This document shows, in pieces, positions 28,552-37,063 of a DNA stretch of 64,000 nt (position 1 is the first letter of the stretch; each line of letters begins with the position of its first letter). Made by a program: the position numbers and the translations under genes. Under the pieces are notes generated by a model. It was not told the DNA's origin. It worked only from the letters and a program-made list of their open reading frames with translations, and made no database searches. Origin of the DNA: Vineibacter terrae (GTDB lineage: Bacteria > Pseudomonadota > Alphaproteobacteria > Reyranellales > Reyranellaceae); the NCBI RefSeq assembly GCF_008039615.1, contig NZ_VDUZ01000008.1, forward strand, positions 124,001 through 188,000, written 5' to 3'.

Positions 28552-29487
28552 CTAGTCGCTCGCCAGATCGTAGATTGCCGCCCGATGTGTGCGAGGCAGG
28601 AAGGCATAGAGCCGGTCTCCGGCGGGGGAAAGGGCGGTGGTGTGGGATCCCGCCTCCGTCTCGACGACCGCCAGCCGCTCCAGAGTCGCGGTCGAGAAGA
28701 CATCGATGACGCCGGGATCGCCCACGGCGACGTAGAGCTGCCGGCGCTGGCGGTTGAAGAAGACGACGTCGGGTACGCCGCTGAGCGGTCTCTCGTACAG
28801 CACGCTTCCCGACCGGGCATCCAGGACGACAAGCATGCCCGCATCGCAGGCACAGAAGAGGCGGTGGGTGGCGCCGTCGAGATCAAGGCCATGCGGACCG
28901 GCATGGGGAACGGCGAATTTGCGGGCGATCCTGTCCGGCTGCCGCGGATCGACGACGATAATCTCGGCCGGGTCGGCGATGTTCACGTAGAACAGTGCCA
29001 GGTCAGGATCGAAGATCGCCCAGCGCGTGCGGCCGGGGACGGCAATCTCGCGGCGCACGCCATCGGGCGCCAGGCCGACGATCGAGAGCGTGTGCGAGCC
29101 CGACACGGACGGATCGCCGACATTGGCCGCCAGCACCATCTGCCGGCCGGGATCGTAGGCCAGGCCGTTGGGGCGCATGCCGACCGCGATGCGCCGCACC
29201 AAGGGATGGGGCCCTGGCGCGAACACGCCGATCGTGTCGGCCGCGCGGTTGGAGACGATGACCACCTCGCTGCACACCAGGACACCGGCGGCGCCAGGTG
29301 CGTCGGGGATCGAGAAGAGATGCCGCCGCGCTGCGGGATCGAAGACGTCGACCGTGTCGTTGGCGGTGTGCGCGACATAGACATGGCCCGTGGCGCCATG
29401 GACCGCGGCATGGTCGAAGCCGCCCTTCGCCCGGTGCTCGGGCAGCTCGACATATCCCGCGAGGCGCAAGGGTGAAACGGCCATCAT
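28552..29487 (-). CDS. YncE-like beta-propeller protein
   Basis: A 311-residue protein of repeating beta-blades (for example GGFDHAAVHGATGHVYVAHT), similar in type to the propeller at 25011-26018. No signal peptide is evident from ATG 29487, which has GGAGG at a 4-base spacer; ATG 29484 is the alternative. The frame is open further upstream to 29715, but that part belongs to another gene remnant. It lies between the ornithine cyclodeaminase homologue and the chromate-resistance genes. Confidence 0.78.
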   Translation of the reverse strand: MMAVSPLRLAGYVELPEHRAKGGFDHAAVHGATGHVYVAHTANDTVDVFDPAARRHLFSIPDAPGAAGVLVCSEVVIVSNRAADTIGVFAPGPHPLVRRIAVGMRPNGLAYDPGRQMVLAANVGDPSVSGSHTLSIVGLAPDGVRREIAVPGRTRWAIFDPDLALFYVNIADPAEIIVVDPRQPDRIARKFAVPHAGPHGLDLDGATHRLFCACDAGMLVVLDARSGSVLYERPLSGVPDVVFFNRQRRQLYVAVGDPGVIDVFSTATLERLAVVETEAGSHTTALSPAGDRLYAFLPRTHRAAIYDLASD

Positions 29488-29715
29488 GGCACCTCCTGCC
29501 GGCGGCGCATGCGCAGCCCGAAGGCTGTCGCGACCATGGCGCCGGCGATGACGAGACCCAGCGCCGTCACGGCCGCGAGCCCCGCCACACCGCTGTCCGT
29601 GAAGCAAGGTGGCGACGATCGGCTCCTGCAGCAGTCTCACGCGCGCCGCGGCTGCGGGCGACGAACCCATCCCGTGTGGGCGGGCGAAGGCGGCCTCGGA
29701 AGCCGGCGACGTCAT
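29484..29715 (-). pseudogene. Small membrane protein, apparent single-base frameshift
   Basis: From ATG 29715 one frame reads MTSPASEAAFARPHGMG... to LLQEPIVATLL. The matching C-terminal half is in another frame: GVAGLAAVTALGLVIAGAM with a basic end (LRMRRRQEVP), a single transmembrane helix. Removing one C near 29600 would join them into a ~75-residue tail-anchored protein whose stop overlaps the next ATG (ATGA at 29487). Either a sequencing error, a broken gene, or two unrelated frames. Confidence 0.4.
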
Positions 29716-29728
29716 GGCACCGCGCGCC

Positions 29729-30181
29729 TCACATCTTGGGTGGCCAGGCGTGCGTCTCATCCTGGTGATCGCGACACCAGGCGTAGAGCGCGTCGTACAT
29801 GATCATGGCCCAGCGCAGCATGGCGTGATCGTCGGCGAACACCGACGACAGGCCCAGCGAGATCGCGAACAGGCCGGATGATTGCGGCGTGAGATCCAGC
29901 CGCGATGTGTCGGCGCCGCGCACGATGGTGGCGAGGTGACGCAATGCCGGGTCGTCGAGGCTATATTCGGCGAGAAAGGCGTCGAAGCTGCAGCGCTCGC
30001 CGACATGGCTGAACTTCACGCCAGGCACATCATAGGGAATGGCGCCCGCGTTCGTCGCGGTCACCGCCACCTCGGCCGGCGGCACATAGAGGAACTCGGC
30101 TTGCGTGTCGATGAAGCGCGTGATCAGCCAGGGGCAGGCCAGCCGATCGATCTTGGGCCGCTCGCGGGTCACCCATTTCAT
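29729..30181 (-). CDS. ChrB C-terminal-domain protein (chromate resistance-associated)
   Basis: A 150-residue protein equivalent to the C-terminal domain of ChrB: it starts MKWVTRERPKIDRLACPWLI, matching the RRNVAVDRIASAWLIRRFID part of the full ChrB at 31247. The conserved GERCSFDAFLAEYSLDDPAL segment is also shared. The N-terminal regulatory domain of ChrB is absent. It probably handles a metal or oxyanion stress linked to the locus. It follows the dismutase-rhodanese gene by 15 bases on the same strand. Confidence 0.85.
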   Translation of the reverse strand: MKWVTRERPKIDRLACPWLITRFIDTQAEFLYVPPAEVAVTATNAGAIPYDVPGVKFSHVGERCSFDAFLAEYSLDDPALRHLATIVRGADTSRLDLTPQSSGLFAISLGLSSVFADDHAMLRWAMIMYDALYAWCRDHQDETHAWPPKM

Positions 30182-30196
30182 GATGCGTCTCCCTTC

Positions 30197-31150
30197 TCAT
30201 GAAGCCGGCTCGGTCGGCAGGCCGTCGGCGCGCCAGGCGCCGATGCCGCCGCGCACGACCACGGCATCGACGCCCTGCTGCCGCAGGCGCTGCGCGGCGT
30301 TGCGGCCGATCTCGAAGCCGTAGGCGCAATAGACCAGTGCCTTGCCGCCGGCCGGCACCGCCGCCGCCAGCGCATCAAGCTTCTGGGGCGCGAAATGGCG
30401 GGCGCCAGGCAGGACCGTGTGCTGGAAGGCGTAGTCGTCGTCCATGCGGGCATCGATGACGGTCACGGCAGGATCGGCCGTCAGGACGCGCGCCGTGTCG
30501 ATATCGACCATCGGCACGCCGTCGATCTCATCCGGTGCCGGCTGGGTGCTCATGGCAAGCAGCGCAGTCGCCGCCGCATGGCGGCGTGCGATGCGATCCC
30601 AGGCGATGTTGGACATGAAGGCCTCGACATAGGCGCCGGCGTTGGCGCCGAAGTCGAGGTGATAGGCATGCTCGTACATGTCGAGCGCCAGGATCGGCAC
30701 GCCCAGCGCCATGCTGTGTGTATGGTCGGCGGCCCAGACGTTGCGCAGCATGCCGTCGCCCAGCGACAGGCTCAGCAGCACCCAGCCCGAGCCGCCGCCC
30801 AGCGCCTTGCCCATGGCGACGAACTCGCGGCGCCAGGCGTCGGCTGAGCCGAAGTCGCGCGCCAGGGCCGCCTCCATGTCAGGCGGGATCGTCCCGTCAC
30901 CGCCCAGCCCATCGAAATAGATCTCGTGCAGGTCGGCCGAGTTGGCCGCGATCAGCTCCTCGCGCTTCAGGCCGTTGAGGGCAAAGCCCGCTGCAGCGGC
31001 GACGTTCAGCGCGCCCAGTTGCGCGCGGATCGCATTCAGCCGCCGCACCGCGCCGCCGTAGTTGTTTTCGTAGTGGCTGGCGATCAGCCGCAACGACAGG
31101 CCGTGCAGTCGCGACGGCTTGAACGACAGGGCACGAACGTAGCGGGTCAT
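30197..31150 (-). CDS. Fe/Mn superoxide dismutase fused to a rhodanese domain
   Basis: A 317-residue fusion. Residues 1-195 are an Fe/Mn superoxide dismutase with ligands visible as H26 (SHYENNYGG), H75, and D157/H161 in DMYEHAYHLDFG. Residues ~210-317 are a rhodanese domain with the active-site cysteine C275 in VYCAYGFEIGR. The first-half ligand region differs from common dismutases (SADLHEIYFDGLGG), so metal and activity need care. The gene is divergent from chrB and probably helps cope with oxidative damage during chromate reduction. ATG 31150 has GGAGG upstream. Confidence 0.88.
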   Translation of the reverse strand: MTRYVRALSFKPSRLHGLSLRLIASHYENNYGGAVRRLNAIRAQLGALNVAAAAGFALNGLKREELIAANSADLHEIYFDGLGGDGTIPPDMEAALARDFGSADAWRREFVAMGKALGGGSGWVLLSLSLGDGMLRNVWAADHTHSMALGVPILALDMYEHAYHLDFGANAGAYVEAFMSNIAWDRIARRHAAATALLAMSTQPAPDEIDGVPMVDIDTARVLTADPAVTVIDARMDDDYAFQHTVLPGARHFAPQKLDALAAAVPAGGKALVYCAYGFEIGRNAAQRLRQQGVDAVVVRGGIGAWRADGLPTEPAS

Positions 31151-31208
31151 CGGCTTGCTCCTCCCCTGGGCACACCGGGGAGATACGCCCGAGATTGAAA
31201 TGATACAA

Positions 31209-31239
31209 ATGTTGCTTTTTAAGAAACATATGTTATACA
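31209..31239. promoter_or_regulatory. Promoter and operator region between sod-rhodanese and chrB
   Basis: The AT-rich gap contains a perfect 10-base palindrome AACATATGTT (31225-31234) and a further ATGTT half-site (31209-31213). On the plus strand TTGCTT (31212-31217) and TATACA (31234-31239) make a weak sigma-70 promoter with a 16-base spacer. ChrB-type proteins act as chromate-sensitive repressors, so this may be the ChrB operator. Confidence 0.5.
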
Positions 31240-31246
31240 CGAAGAT

Positions 31247-32227
31247 GTGACCGACGCATCCATCGCCCGTTCCTGGCTTCTGCTGCTGCACCAGTTGCCG
31301 CCGCAGCCCGCTTACTTCCGCGTCAAGATCTGGCGCCGGCTGCAGAGCCTGGGCGCCGTCGCGGTCAAGAACTCGGTCTACGCCCTGCCGGCCAATGACG
31401 ATGCGCTGGAGGATTTCCAGTGGCTGGCGCAGGAGATCGTCGCCGGGGGCGGCGAGGCCACCATCGTGGAGGCGCGCCTGGTCGACGGGCTGAGCGATCA
31501 ACAGGTGATCGCTTTGTTCGATGCGGCGCGCACGGCCGACTGGGACGAGATCGTGGCCGAGGCGCGCCAGCTCGCCGACGGCTGGCGCGAGCTCGCCGCC
31601 GACGAGGCGCGCACGCGCGTGGAGCGGCTCGCCAAGCGTGCCGAGAAGATCGCCGCCATCGACTTCTTCGGCACGACCGGCCGCGTCGCCGCGGCTGGCC
31701 TCATCGAGGAACTGCAGCGCCGTCTGGCGGGTGGCGCTGAGCGGGAGGCCCCGGCCATGACGACAGAGGCAGCGCTCAAGCTATGGCTCAACCGCACCTG
31801 GGTGACGCGTCGCAACGTTGCCGTCGACCGTATCGCCAGCGCCTGGCTGATCCGGCGTTTCATCGATCCGCAGGCGCGCTTCAAGTTCGTCGACGGCCGC
31901 GGCTACAAGCCCGAGCCGGAGGAGCTGCGCTTCGACATGTTCGAGGCCGAGTTCACGCACGAGGGCGATCGCTGCACCTTCGAGACCCTGCTGCGCCGCG
32001 CGTCCCTCGACGATCCGGCGCTCGTCGCCATCGGCGAGGTCGTGCACGACATCGACCTGAAGGACGACCGCTACGAGCGGCCGGAGACCGCCGGAGTCGC
32101 CACGCTGATGAGCGCGCTGGCGAACGGTCCGCTCGATGACGCAGCGCGCCTGGCGCGCGGCGCCGACCTGCTCGACGGCCTGTACGATGCCTTCGCTGCC
32201 GCCGCGAAGAAGGAGAAGAAAAAATGA
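31247..32227 (+). CDS. chrB: Chromate resistance regulator ChrB
   Basis: A 326-residue ChrB with an N-terminal regulatory domain (LLLLHQLPPQPAYFRVKIWR, then AVKNSVYALP, typical of the family) and the C-terminal ChrB domain (NVAVDRIASAWLIRRFIDPQ). ChrB is a chromate-responsive repressor of chrA in other bacteria. Translation starts with GTG 31247, only seven bases after the -10 hexamer, so the message may be leaderless. The stop overlaps the chrA start (ATGA at 32224-32227), so the two are translationally coupled. Confidence 0.92.
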   Translation: MTDASIARSWLLLLHQLPPQPAYFRVKIWRRLQSLGAVAVKNSVYALPANDDALEDFQWLAQEIVAGGGEATIVEARLVDGLSDQQVIALFDAARTADWDEIVAEARQLADGWRELAADEARTRVERLAKRAEKIAAIDFFGTTGRVAAAGLIEELQRRLAGGAEREAPAMTTEAALKLWLNRTWVTRRNVAVDRIASAWLIRRFIDPQARFKFVDGRGYKPEPEELRFDMFEAEFTHEGDRCTFETLLRRASLDDPALVAIGEVVHDIDLKDDRYERPETAGVATLMSALANGPLDDAARLARGADLLDGLYDAFAAAAKKEKKK

Positions 32228-33639
32228 CCGCCAGCACGGCGACCGCGGCCGGCGCCACCACCGGCGCGGCGTCCGCGTATCCCTCCTTCGGCGAGGCCAT
32301 GAAAGTGTGGGCCCGGGTGGCGGCGCTGAGCTTCGGCGGCCCGGCCGGCCAGATCGCGGTCATGCATCGCATCATCGTCGAGGAGAAGCGCTGGATCGGC
32401 GAGAACCGGTTCCTGCAGGCACTGAACTACTGCACCCTGCTGCCCGGCCCCGAGGCGCAGCAGCTGGCAATCTATATCGGCTGGCTGATGCACAAGACGA
32501 AAGGCGGCCTGGTCGCCGGCACGCTCTTCGTGCTGCCGGGGGTGCTCGCCATCATGGTGCTGAGCTGGATCTATGCCGGCGTCGGCAATGTCGGCGTCGT
32601 GCAGGCCCTCTTCTTCGGACTGAAGGCCGCGGTGCTCGCCATCGTGCTCGAGGCGGTGCTTCGCATCGGCCGGCGCGCGCTCAAGAACAATGTGATGGTG
32701 ATGATCGCGGCCGTCGCCTTCATCGCCATCTTCTTCTACGACGTGCCGTTTCCCATCATCATCCTGGCCGCCGGGCTGATCGGGTTCTTCGGTGGCCGCG
32801 CCGGCCTGCCGGCGTTTCTGGCTGGCGGCGGACACGGCAAGGTCGGCGGCAGGCAGGTCATGGACAGCGACTCCCTGCTGGGCGAGGAGACGCCGGCGCA
32901 TGCTCGCCCCTCGCTTGGCTGGTCGCTGCGCGTCACGGGCGCTTTTCTGCTGCTCTGGCTGGTGCCGGTGGCGCTGCTGCTGGTGCTCCTCGGCGGCGGC
33001 AACGTGTTCAGCAGGATCGCCGTCTTCTTCAGCGAGATGGCCGTGGTGACGTTCGGCGGCGCCTATGCGGTGCTGGCCTATGTCGCGCAGCAGGCGGTCG
33101 ACCACTACGGCTGGCTGCGTCCCGGCGAGATGCTCGATGGCCTGGGCATGGCCGAGACGACGCCGGGACCGCTGATCATGGTGACGCAGTTCGTCGGCTT
33201 CATGGCCGCCTTCCGCGAGCCGGGTGGCCTGCATCCCATGATTGCCGGCACGCTCGGCGGCCTGCTGACGACCTGGGTGACCTTCACGCCCTGCTTCCTG
33301 TGGATCTTCTTCGGCGCCCCGTTCGCCGAAGCGCTGCGCGGCAACAAAGCGTTGTCCGCCGCGCTGGGCGCGATCACGGCTGCGGTCGTCGGTGTGATCC
33401 TGAACCTCGCGATCTGGTTCGCGCTGCATGTCCTCTTCGCCCGGCAGACACCCGTGAGCTGGCTCGGCATGTCTGTCAGCGTGCCGGTGCCTGCATCACT
33501 GAACGCACCGTCTCTCGTGCTGACGGCCGGCGCGGTGCTGGCCGTCTTCCGCTTCAAGGCCGGGATGATCCCTGTGCTTGGGGCATGCGCGCTGGCGGGC
33601 ATGGCCTATGACCTGCTCGTCGGCCTGCCGAAGTTGTGA
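32224..33639 (+). CDS. chrA: Chromate efflux transporter ChrA
   Basis: A 471-residue CHR-superfamily transporter with two homologous halves. Each half carries the signature: LSFGGPAGQIAVMHRIIV and CTLLPGPEAQQLAIYIGW in the first, TFGGAYAVLAYVAQQAV and AETTPGPLIMVTQFVGF in the second. It exports chromate using the proton gradient. It is cotranscribed with chrB. Confidence 0.95.
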   Translation: MTASTATAAGATTGAASAYPSFGEAMKVWARVAALSFGGPAGQIAVMHRIIVEEKRWIGENRFLQALNYCTLLPGPEAQQLAIYIGWLMHKTKGGLVAGTLFVLPGVLAIMVLSWIYAGVGNVGVVQALFFGLKAAVLAIVLEAVLRIGRRALKNNVMVMIAAVAFIAIFFYDVPFPIIILAAGLIGFFGGRAGLPAFLAGGGHGKVGGRQVMDSDSLLGEETPAHARPSLGWSLRVTGAFLLLWLVPVALLLVLLGGGNVFSRIAVFFSEMAVVTFGGAYAVLAYVAQQAVDHYGWLRPGEMLDGLGMAETTPGPLIMVTQFVGFMAAFREPGGLHPMIAGTLGGLLTTWVTFTPCFLWIFFGAPFAEALRGNKALSAALGAITAAVVGVILNLAIWFALHVLFARQTPVSWLGMSVSVPVPASLNAPSLVLTAGAVLAVFRFKAGMIPVLGACALAGMAYDLLVGLPKL

Positions 33640-33707
33640 GGACAGGGCCCTCGCGCGGGAGACAGGCGGGGTGTAGGCTGCAGTCGCATCGTTGCCCGGA
33701 GAGACCG

Positions 33708-34256
33708 ATGCGCCGTCTCGCTCTCGCCCTGATGCTTGCCGCCAGCCTCGACGCACCTGCCATGGCCACCCAGAAGGATCCCTCGCTCGACGGGTTGTTC
33801 GACCGGCTCCAGACGGTCACCGACCCGCTGCAGGCGCAGCTGCTGATCCAGGCGATCTGGGAGACGTGGACGGCGTCCGGCGACCCGGCGCTCGATGCGC
33901 TGATGGCGCGCGGCCTGGGCCAGATGCAGGTCCGCGACCTCGACGGCGCCGTGGCCACCTTCACCGCCTTGATCGACAAGGCGCCCGATTTCGCCGAGGC
34001 CTGGAACAAGCGCGCCACGGTGCAATGGATGCGGGGCGACCACGAGGCCTCGGTCGCCGACATCCAGAAGACGGTGGCGCTCGAGCCGCGCCATTTCGGC
34101 GCCTGGTCGGGGCTGGGCATGATCTTCGAGGAGCGCGAGCAGTACGAGCCGGCGATCCGCGCCTATGAGGAATGCCTCAAGTACAACCCCTACGCCGAAG
34201 GCCTGCGCGCCCATATCGAGGACGTGAAGCGCAAGGCGGCGCGGCAGAAGACGTGA
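33708..34256 (+). CDS. Exported TPR-repeat protein
   Basis: A 182-residue protein with a signal peptide (MRRLALALMLAASLDAPAMA) and about three tetratricopeptide repeats, seen as DLDGAVATFTALIDKAPDFAEAW and the following AWNKRATVQWMRGDHEASVA pattern. Probably periplasmic and a protein-protein binding module. ATG 33708 gives the signal peptide. It follows chrA but has no clear functional link to it. Confidence 0.8.
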   Translation: MRRLALALMLAASLDAPAMATQKDPSLDGLFDRLQTVTDPLQAQLLIQAIWETWTASGDPALDALMARGLGQMQVRDLDGAVATFTALIDKAPDFAEAWNKRATVQWMRGDHEASVADIQKTVALEPRHFGAWSGLGMIFEEREQYEPAIRAYEECLKYNPYAEGLRAHIEDVKRKAARQKT

Positions 34257-34343
34257 CAGCGCCGCTGTGGGCACAGGTGCGTCCCACCCGTCGGCCTGAT
34301 ATGAAGGCCGCCGACGGGTTCATGGCCGCGGGGGGCCGCACCG

Positions 34344-35141
34344 ATGCTGATCGCGCACATCTCGGACACGCATATCAAGCCGCAGGGGCAGCTCGCCAAT
34401 AATGGCCGGGTCGACACGGCGGCGCATCTCGCCAGAGCGGTGGCGCATCTCAACGCGCTCAAGCCACGGCCCGATCTGGTGCTGGTGACCGGCGACCTGG
34501 TCGATGCCGGATCGCCGGCGGAGTACGCCCACCTCAAGGCGCTGCTGGCGCCGCTCGCGATGCCGGCATACCTGATCCCCGGCAACCATGATGCGCGCGA
34601 CCCGCTGCGCACCGTGTTCGCCGAGCATCGCTATCTGCCCGCCGAGGGCTTCCTGCAATACACCGTCGAAGGCCATGAGCTGCGGCTGGTCGCGCTCGAC
34701 ACGCTGGTGCCTGGCGAGGGGCACGGCGAGCTGTGCACGGCCCGGCTCGACTGGCTCGACGCGCGGCTGGCCGAGTCCAGCCAGCCGACGATCCTGTTCA
34801 TGCACCATCCGCCGTTCGACAGCGGCATCGCGGTCATGGACAATGACTATGGCCTGCGCGACGGCGCCGACCGCCTGGCGCGGATCGTGCGACGGCATCC
34901 GAACATCGAGCGGGTGCTGTGCGGTCACCTGCACCGGCCGATCCAGGTCCGCTGGGCCGGCACGATCGCCGCGACAGTGCCCAGCACCGCGCATCAGCTG
35001 ACGCTGGACCTCGATCCTGCCGCGCCGCTCACCTTCGGCTTCGAGCCGCCTGCCGCCTCCCTCTATCAGTGGCGGCCGGGCACCGGGCTGGTCAGCCATC
35101 TCAGCTATATCGGCGACTACGGCGGGCCGTACCCGTTCTGA
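34344..35141 (+). CDS. Calcineurin-like metallophosphoesterase (CpdA/GpdQ-like)
   Basis: A 265-residue binuclear phosphoesterase. All metal motifs are present: D8 and H10 (HISDTHIK), TGDLVDAG, GNHDARDP, MHHPP and CGHLHRP. This set is typical of the CpdA/GpdQ class that hydrolyses cyclic nucleotides or glycerophosphodiesters, and the true substrate is not decided. ATG 34344 starts directly at the motif. The XRE regulator follows closely on the same strand. Confidence 0.88.
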   Translation: MLIAHISDTHIKPQGQLANNGRVDTAAHLARAVAHLNALKPRPDLVLVTGDLVDAGSPAEYAHLKALLAPLAMPAYLIPGNHDARDPLRTVFAEHRYLPAEGFLQYTVEGHELRLVALDTLVPGEGHGELCTARLDWLDARLAESSQPTILFMHHPPFDSGIAVMDNDYGLRDGADRLARIVRRHPNIERVLCGHLHRPIQVRWAGTIAATVPSTAHQLTLDLDPAAPLTFGFEPPAASLYQWRPGTGLVSHLSYIGDYGGPYPF

Positions 35142-35171
35142 CGGGTGCCGCCGGATCCGTTGGAGCGACAC

Positions 35172-35744
35172 ATGCTGCAGCTCGGTCGTACCTTGAAGCG
35201 CCAGCGCCTGCTGCGTGGCCTGAAGCAGAGCCACGTGGCCGAGCTGCTGTCGGTGACGCAGGCGACGGTTTCGCGCTGGGAGCGCGGCATCCATCCGCCG
35301 TCGCCGGCGCAACGGCAGGCGCTGATGGCGCTGATCGGCGGCCCACCGCCGGGCGGGGGCGATGCGGCGCTGCGGCGCCTGGTCGAGTCGTCGAGCCAGC
35401 GCGTCCACCTGATCTGCGACGAGAGCCATCACCTGCTCGCGGCCTCGCCGGCGCGGACAGCGGAGTGGGGCGCGCCGGCCACCGCGCTCATCGGCCGGTC
35501 GCTCTGGCCGTTCGCGTCACCGGCCATCGCGGCGGCGGAAGCGCGCCTGGACGAGCTGGGCTGGCGTGACGGCGCTGTCCGCGCCGTCGCCTTCCGCACG
35601 CAGGCGACGCGCGATCCCGTGGTGCCGATCGCGCCCGGCGTCGTGCTGTGGGAGCGCCTCCGCCTGGAGGACGGCAGCGAGGCGCGCCTGGTCAGCACCC
35701 TGGCGGCAGCAGCGCCGCTGCCGCCGGATGTCGTGTGTATCTGA
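35172..35744 (+). CDS. XRE-family transcriptional regulator
   Basis: A 190-residue protein with an N-terminal helix-turn-helix of the Cro/C1 type (LKQSHVAELLSVTQATVSRW, then ERGIHPPSPAQRQAL). The C-terminal ~110 residues have a PAS-like look (SHHLLAASPARTAEWG) and may sense a ligand. ATG 35172 is supported by GGAG at a 6-base spacer; a GTG at 35145 is in frame. Targets unknown. Confidence 0.8.
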   Translation: MLQLGRTLKRQRLLRGLKQSHVAELLSVTQATVSRWERGIHPPSPAQRQALMALIGGPPPGGGDAALRRLVESSSQRVHLICDESHHLLAASPARTAEWGAPATALIGRSLWPFASPAIAAAEARLDELGWRDGAVRAVAFRTQATRDPVVPIAPGVVLWERLRLEDGSEARLVSTLAAAAPLPPDVVCI

Positions 35745-35765
35745 GCTCAGCCCCGAGAAGGGCTG

Positions 35766-36875
35766 CTACTTGAGCACGTAGCTGCGATGCACATAGCCGC
35801 CACCCGTGCCGGCGCGCGACTCCAGCAGCTGCGCCTTGTCGGCGTCGCGGGTTTCGATGGTGACGCCATGCGCGAGCTGCCGGTCGGCGCGCTTGCCGCT
35901 TTCGGCGGCGCTCAGGAAGGCGCGCACGGCATCGACCGAGGGTGCCGCCGGCGAGGCGCCGTCCTTGCGCTCGGCGACCGCTTCGATGGTGCTGGCCTGC
36001 AGCAGCTTGGGCCACATCTTGCGGAACAGCTCGGGCGCGCCATAGACGTCGGCGCTGTTGATCTGGCCGTTGATGGCGAAGACGAAGCCGATCGCATCGG
36101 GTGTTCCGTCGACCGCACCCGCGAGCGCCGTGACGTAGGCCCCGGTTGTCTTCTTCAGCGCCTCGTTCTCCATCGAGAGCTGCAGGCTCGATGCCGACTG
36201 TGGCGCAGCGACCGTGACCCCGACATTGCGCTTGAGCTTCTCCTGCATGTCGGCGACGCCGCGCCACACCTTACCCTGGCTGCTGCCGACGCTGCCGGCG
36301 GCATCATTGGCCTGCACGCGCCGTCCGCCGGTCGAAGACTGGGGCGTCGGCGTATTGGCCGCCATCAGCGGCGCACGGGCCGCGATCTTCATCTCGCGTG
36401 AAGGCAGCATTGTCGCCGAACGGCTGAACGTCTTGGCGTCCTCCTTGTCGCGCGGCGCCCAGCGGCCCTGCTCGACACAGAACGAGGCGATCGACACCTT
36501 GCCCGAGCGAGGTGGCAGGATCAGGTCGACCGATAGCACACGGTCCTGCTGGCCGCCTTTGACGATGTCGCCCGACTGGATGAACACCGCGTCGGCGCCC
36601 ACGTTCTCGACCTCGAGCTGGTTGACGCTGCCGGTCTCGATGACCCGCACCAGGCCGCGCTGCAGCGCTTCCTGCAGCGTGATCGGTGGCTTGCCGGCGA
36701 GCCCCGGCTTGCCGTGCACCAGGAAGACCGTAAGGTTTTCGTGGGTGTAGGGGCCGGAGAAGCGGTAGTCGGCGGCGCTGAGATCGGCGCCCAGCGAGGG
36801 TGGGGCGGTGACGGCAAAAGCGACTGCGGCGAACGCAAACGGCGCCCATCGGCGCAGAATGCCCGAGACTGCCAT
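35766..36875 (-). CDS. ARPP-1-domain secreted protein
   Basis: A 369-residue protein with a signal peptide (residues 1-~29) and a domain resembling ARPP-1 (FSGPYTHENLTVFLVHGKPG, then GLVRVIETGSVNQLEVENVG, then a long segment with FIQSGDIVKGGQQDRVLS). The domain's biochemical role is not established. It is convergent with the XRE regulator. GGGAGG with a 7-base spacer supports ATG 36875; ATG 36902 is the alternative. Confidence 0.75.
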   Translation of the reverse strand: MAVSGILRRWAPFAFAAVAFAVTAPPSLGADLSAADYRFSGPYTHENLTVFLVHGKPGLAGKPPITLQEALQRGLVRVIETGSVNQLEVENVGADAVFIQSGDIVKGGQQDRVLSVDLILPPRSGKVSIASFCVEQGRWAPRDKEDAKTFSRSATMLPSREMKIAARAPLMAANTPTPQSSTGGRRVQANDAAGSVGSSQGKVWRGVADMQEKLKRNVGVTVAAPQSASSLQLSMENEALKKTTGAYVTALAGAVDGTPDAIGFVFAINGQINSADVYGAPELFRKMWPKLLQASTIEAVAERKDGASPAAPSVDAVRAFLSAAESGKRADRQLAHGVTIETRDADKAQLLESRAGTGGGYVHRSYVLK

Positions 36876-37020
36876 GACGATGCCTCCCGTTGTCTTTGAC
36901 AAGGGATTGTCGCGCCACGTTTTCGGCGAAGGCGCGGTGGCGATACGGCGGGATTGTGGCGGCCGCTATTCTTGCCGGCACGCGGCATATTTCATCCGCC
37001 GAGTCGGCTCCGGGCGAAGT

Positions 37021-37060
37021 TTACTGGCATGGGCAAGGTCTCTTTCGACCTCGCCAGTAA
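37021..37060. terminator. Hairpin after the thioesterase gene
   Basis: TTACTGGC (37021-37028) and GCCAGTAA (37053-37060) form an 8-bp stem, and inside it GGTC/GACC form a second short stem around TCTTTC. It lies just downstream of the thioesterase gene on the minus strand. No T-run follows, so it is a likely but unproven terminator. Confidence 0.45.
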
Positions 37061-37063
37061 TGC

